Assembly (NCBI RefSeq): GCF_030272615.1 | Contig: NC_081409.1 | Span: 238,727,832 to 238,791,831 of the forward strand | Direction: 5' to 3' | Length of the DNA: 64,000 nucleotides | Source: Cryptomeria japonica | Lineage: Eukaryota; Streptophyta; Pinopsida; Cupressales; Cupressaceae | Part shown: one piece after another, positions 61,081-64,000 of the stretch | How positions within the stretch are numbered: position 1 is the first letter of the stretch | Layout: each line of letters opens with the position of its first letter | Program-made: the position numbers and the translations under genes | The notes under the pieces: generated by a model | Database searches by the model: none | The model's input: the letters and a program-made list of their open reading frames with translations, nothing else | Told to the model about the DNA's origin: nothing

Positions 61081-61260
61081 GTGTCTGTGTCTGATATAAC
61101 CGCGTCTGTGTTGTATAGCCGCATCTGTGAAGGGCAGCAACGCATCTGTGTTCTCAGTATCAACATTGCATTTACAAAGTCTCAGAATCGCGTATGTGTT
61201 AAACAGAACCACGTCTGTGTCAGGAAATTGCGTCTGTGCAGCATACAGCCACATCTATGT
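61081..61260 (+). repeat. Phased array D (CGCGTCTGTG motif) upstream of gag in element 4
   Basis: Cores start at 61081, 61102, 61121, 61142, 61190, 61211, 61230 and 61251, with steps 21, 19, 21, 48, 21, 19 and 21. The motif reads (C/A)(A/G)CGTCTGTGT or GCATCTGTG. The array ends about 500 nt before the gag ATG. Confidence 0.85.
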
Positions 61261-61752
61261 TCAGTATTGAAAAACTTTTATAGTCCAGCAAACAAACACA
61301 GTCAGTTTCAGAATTCTTGAGCTTCCTAGGTTATTTCTCCAGGGTTTCATCTAGCATTCAACCTGTCTTTGGGTCTCACAGAGTCCATCATTTCTTTACA
61401 CCTTACATTACATTCACATTTGTCCAAACTTGAGTCAAAAGGTCACTTGCTTGTCCTCATCATACTTTGTCAGCACACTACATACAACAACATTTTGCTA
61501 AGTGGTCCCTCATCAAGGTCTATCACCTTTGGGTCTCATTTGGTCTTACTTAGAGTCAAGGTCAACTTACCTCATCAAGAGAAACTATCATCTCTTTGGA
61601 AGCCACACCTACTCTACCACATACATACTTAGTCTTACACTTTGGACATTGCAAGTAAACCTTAGATTCATTTACATTCCATCCAACTCTTGGTCTTCCA
61701 TACACTTTCCATTTTTCATCCAGTCTCACACATCTTGGTCAATACCTAGTTC

Positions 61753-63987
61753 ATGGTTGAAACTCGTTCCCAAAAATCTAGGAGAGAAACTAAAGAGGCT
61801 CAAGAGTCCGCAAACATGAGCTCCTATGAGTATGACAATGATATCTTTTTCAATTCTGATCATACTACATTACCTGACATGGATGCCTATAGAAACATTC
61901 CAAATGTTGAGCACATGGACACTACAAACAACAATGATACACACGATGACAATATGGACAACATTTCTATACATTCAGCAAAAGTGGAAGACACCATTAT
62001 GAATCCTCATTTTAATCGATTGGTTGAGGAAATAATGAGGAGAGATAGACAATACTTTCTACAAGTGATTGCACAAAGTGGAGCCAAGATACCTCATTAT
62101 TTTGACATGTCTCAAATAATGGAAAATCGGCCTTTGCAACAACCTCACTCCAACATGGATCAAAGGAGGCCTAATAGTGGAGGCAATAGAGGACCACATA
62201 TGGTGCCTGAATCACCATCATCTTTGTTTCAAAAACCAGAGGTCCCATACACACATGGTCAAGCATATGATACTCATCTTCGCAGACCATTATGGAAGTC
62301 TTATGCAAAAAAATATGCTCAATCACATATCAATGCTAAGGATCAACCACCAAAGCAATTGGACATTCAAAGGCATGCTCAAAATTTGGACACAAGGAAA
62401 CCCCACGTTAAATTTGCAGACAACACACTAGAACAAACTCATGATATTCCTATAGAGTATGGTATACATGGACAAAGCAGATATTTTGTTCCTCAACATG
62501 AATCTATACCAAGTGGTCCATATACGCAACATCATTATAGACCTCCTCCATATGAACATGTGTATGATCAATATCATCCATACATGCAACATGCTCCTCC
62601 TCTAATTGGTGTCTCAAGCATGGGGTATGGTCCAAGGAGTCGATCTCCACCTAAGAACAATTTGGAGCAACAAATCAGGGACTTACAAAAGAAAATGGAG
62701 GACATAAATACACCGAAGCCAATTTACATAATGAGAGACATATGTCCTTATCCATTTGACAAGAGCATTCCAATGCCTCCATTTCCTACACACTTTGTGA
62801 CGCCTAAGTTTGATAAATATAGAGGAAAAGGGGATCCTAAGGCACACATAAGACAATTTTTTACAACTTGCATTGAAGTGGCAGCAGAAGAGACATATTT
62901 GATGAGATTATTCCCACAGAGCCTAGGCGATCAAGCTATGGAATGGGTCTCCCAACTTCCACCTGGAGTTAAGTCATGGGGTGACTTGGCAGAGGCATTT
63001 ATCCAACATTTATCCTACAACATAGAGACAGACATATCGGTCACTACTTTGTGCAACACCAAGCAAAAAGAGGGAGAGTCTTTTGCATCATTTTTACAAA
63101 GATGGAGGAATCTAGCCAGCAGATGCTCTTGCGAAATTCCACAAAAACAAATGGTAGAGATGTTCACCCAAAATGTTAGCAAAGACATTGGCTATGATCT
63201 AAGGAAAGCTTGTTTGTCCACCTTCAAGGACGTCATTGAAAAAGGCTTAGCGATAGAAAAGGTCCTAATTGAACAAGGAGTCATTAAGATATTCAAAGAA
63301 AACAAAGATGACTTTAAAGGAAAAGATAAGCCAAGATTTTGGAATAAAAACAAGAACACAGTCAATGATGGTTTTGTTGATGCCAATATGGTGCGACCAA
63401 AAATTGTATTTTTTGGATCAAGCTCTACAAACAATCAGGTGAATACTCAAACAACTTCAAAATCACGAAGGAAGTATACCCCATTGAGAGAACCACTTGA
63501 GTTAGTTTTCAAGAAGCTAGTGGCAAACAAAATAATAACAATTCCAGATTTGCCTCCATATGAGCCAAAGGTTAAACCGAATTGGTGGAATGATGATGAG
63601 TATTGTAAATTCCATAAGAGCAAAGGTCATAAAACAGGAAATTGTCATCGACTGAAGAACATCATACAAGATCTTATTGATAAAGGTGACATTCAGATCG
63701 AGGAACACTCATCCAATCAGGAACATGAGATGTTTAAAGAACCTTTCCCAAAACATGACAAGGGAAAAGCTAAAACCACTGATGATCAAACCAACTATAC
63801 CAGAGCATCTTATAACTATGATTCAACTATCAATCACATTTTGATGGACAATCATGTCTCTACCATTATCATCAAGGACAAAACATCTGAGAATCCTACC
63901 CAAAGACCTAAGATTGTCCTAAAAGGCATTGGATCTTCTTCTGAACCTATCTCTGAATACAATGTTACAACTCGTGAGGAAAATTGA
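61753..63987 (+). CDS. Gag polyprotein of element 4 (Tat-type Ty3/gypsy)
   Basis: An intact 744-codon frame starts at ATG 61753 (MVETRSQKSRRETK) and ends TGA at 63985-63987. An acidic, disordered N-terminal third is followed by a His/Pro/Tyr-rich region (HHYRPPPYEHVYDQYHPYM). A short coiled coil (LEQQIRDLQKKME) comes next, then the retrotransposon gag core at about residues 330-520 (DICPYPFDKSIPMPPFP, KFDKYRGKGDPKAHIRQF, YLMRLFPQSLGDQAMEWV). The C-terminal knuckle is C618-X2-H621-X4-H626-X4-C631. It would form the particle core and bind the genomic RNA. The 13 nt left in the window after the stop do not show how pol is expressed. Confidence 0.9.
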   Translation: MVETRSQKSRRETKEAQESANMSSYEYDNDIFFNSDHTTLPDMDAYRNIPNVEHMDTTNNNDTHDDNMDNISIHSAKVEDTIMNPHFNRLVEEIMRRDRQYFLQVIAQSGAKIPHYFDMSQIMENRPLQQPHSNMDQRRPNSGGNRGPHMVPESPSSLFQKPEVPYTHGQAYDTHLRRPLWKSYAKKYAQSHINAKDQPPKQLDIQRHAQNLDTRKPHVKFADNTLEQTHDIPIEYGIHGQSRYFVPQHESIPSGPYTQHHYRPPPYEHVYDQYHPYMQHAPPLIGVSSMGYGPRSRSPPKNNLEQQIRDLQKKMEDINTPKPIYIMRDICPYPFDKSIPMPPFPTHFVTPKFDKYRGKGDPKAHIRQFFTTCIEVAAEETYLMRLFPQSLGDQAMEWVSQLPPGVKSWGDLAEAFIQHLSYNIETDISVTTLCNTKQKEGESFASFLQRWRNLASRCSCEIPQKQMVEMFTQNVSKDIGYDLRKACLSTFKDVIEKGLAIEKVLIEQGVIKIFKENKDDFKGKDKPRFWNKNKNTVNDGFVDANMVRPKIVFFGSSSTNNQVNTQTTSKSRRKYTPLREPLELVFKKLVANKIITIPDLPPYEPKVKPNWWNDDEYCKFHKSKGHKTGNCHRLKNIIQDLIDKGDIQIEEHSSNQEHEMFKEPFPKHDKGKAKTTDDQTNYTRASYNYDSTINHILMDNHVSTIIIKDKTSENPTQRPKIVLKGIGSSSEPISEYNVTTREEN

Positions 63988-64000
63988 CTTTGCAAGGTGC

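Larger units (their letters stand above)
58743..64000 (+). mobile_element. Element 4: Tat-type Ty3/gypsy retrotransposon, 5' part
   Basis: It consists of a complete 5' LTR, a PBS, a 2.2-kb leader with two phased arrays, and gag; pol lies beyond the window. The leader and gag are homologous to element 3 in the opposite orientation. The uninterrupted gag makes it the youngest large element here. Confidence 0.85.

Overview
This is eukaryotic nuclear DNA from a seed plant, most likely a conifer or other gymnosperm. The sequence is AT-rich and full of decayed LTR retrotransposons. Its single host gene, an ortholog of the WD40 protein HOS15, is spread over 28 kb by introns of up to 13.7 kb filled with repeats. 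The species cannot be named from sequence alone.

Layout: (1) 1-1534, minus: a LINE-type ORF1 pseudogene with a zinc knuckle and five in-frame stops. (2) 1531-10785, plus: an LTR fragment, then an 8.8-kb LTR element (element 1) with no recognisable gag or pol. (3) 10.8-13.6 kb: repeats and the HOS15 3' flank. (4) 13570-41922, minus: HOS15, with 14 coding exons that join in frame to 593 codons plus stop. Its introns hold a TRIM element with perfect target-site duplication, two opposed copia fragments, gypsy fragments, a probable SINE, a duplicated LINE RNase H fragment and many local tandem duplications. (5) About 42.4-57.8 kb, minus: a 15-kb Ty3/gypsy element of the Tat type (element 3). It reads gag, protease, G-patch, RT, RNase H, second RNase H, integrase, then an antisense plant-mobile-domain ORF, then the 3' LTR. 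Its 5' LTR is lost. (6) 57.8-58.7 kb: copia-LTR-like DNA. (7) 58743-64000, plus: a related Tat-type element (element 4) with LTR, PBS, long leader and an intact 744-codon gag, cut by the window end.

The most unusual signal is a family of phased arrays in these Tat-type elements. A conserved motif of about 10 nt (TAGCGC-type, or CGCGTCTGTG in element 4) recurs every 21 nt, or at alternating 21 and 19 nt, and is separated by unrelated filler. Six arrays were found: two each in elements 1 and 4, and two in element 3. In elements 1 and 4 the first array lies about 100 nt after the LTR. In elements 3 and 4 the second lies 0.5-0.7 kb before gag. A further array precedes the antisense plant-mobile-domain ORF of element 3. 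I know of no described role for such arrays.

Together, HOS15 is an apparently intact gene inside retroelement debris. The 3' LTR of element 3 has its TATA box about 790 bp upstream of the HOS15 start codon and is oriented toward the gene.
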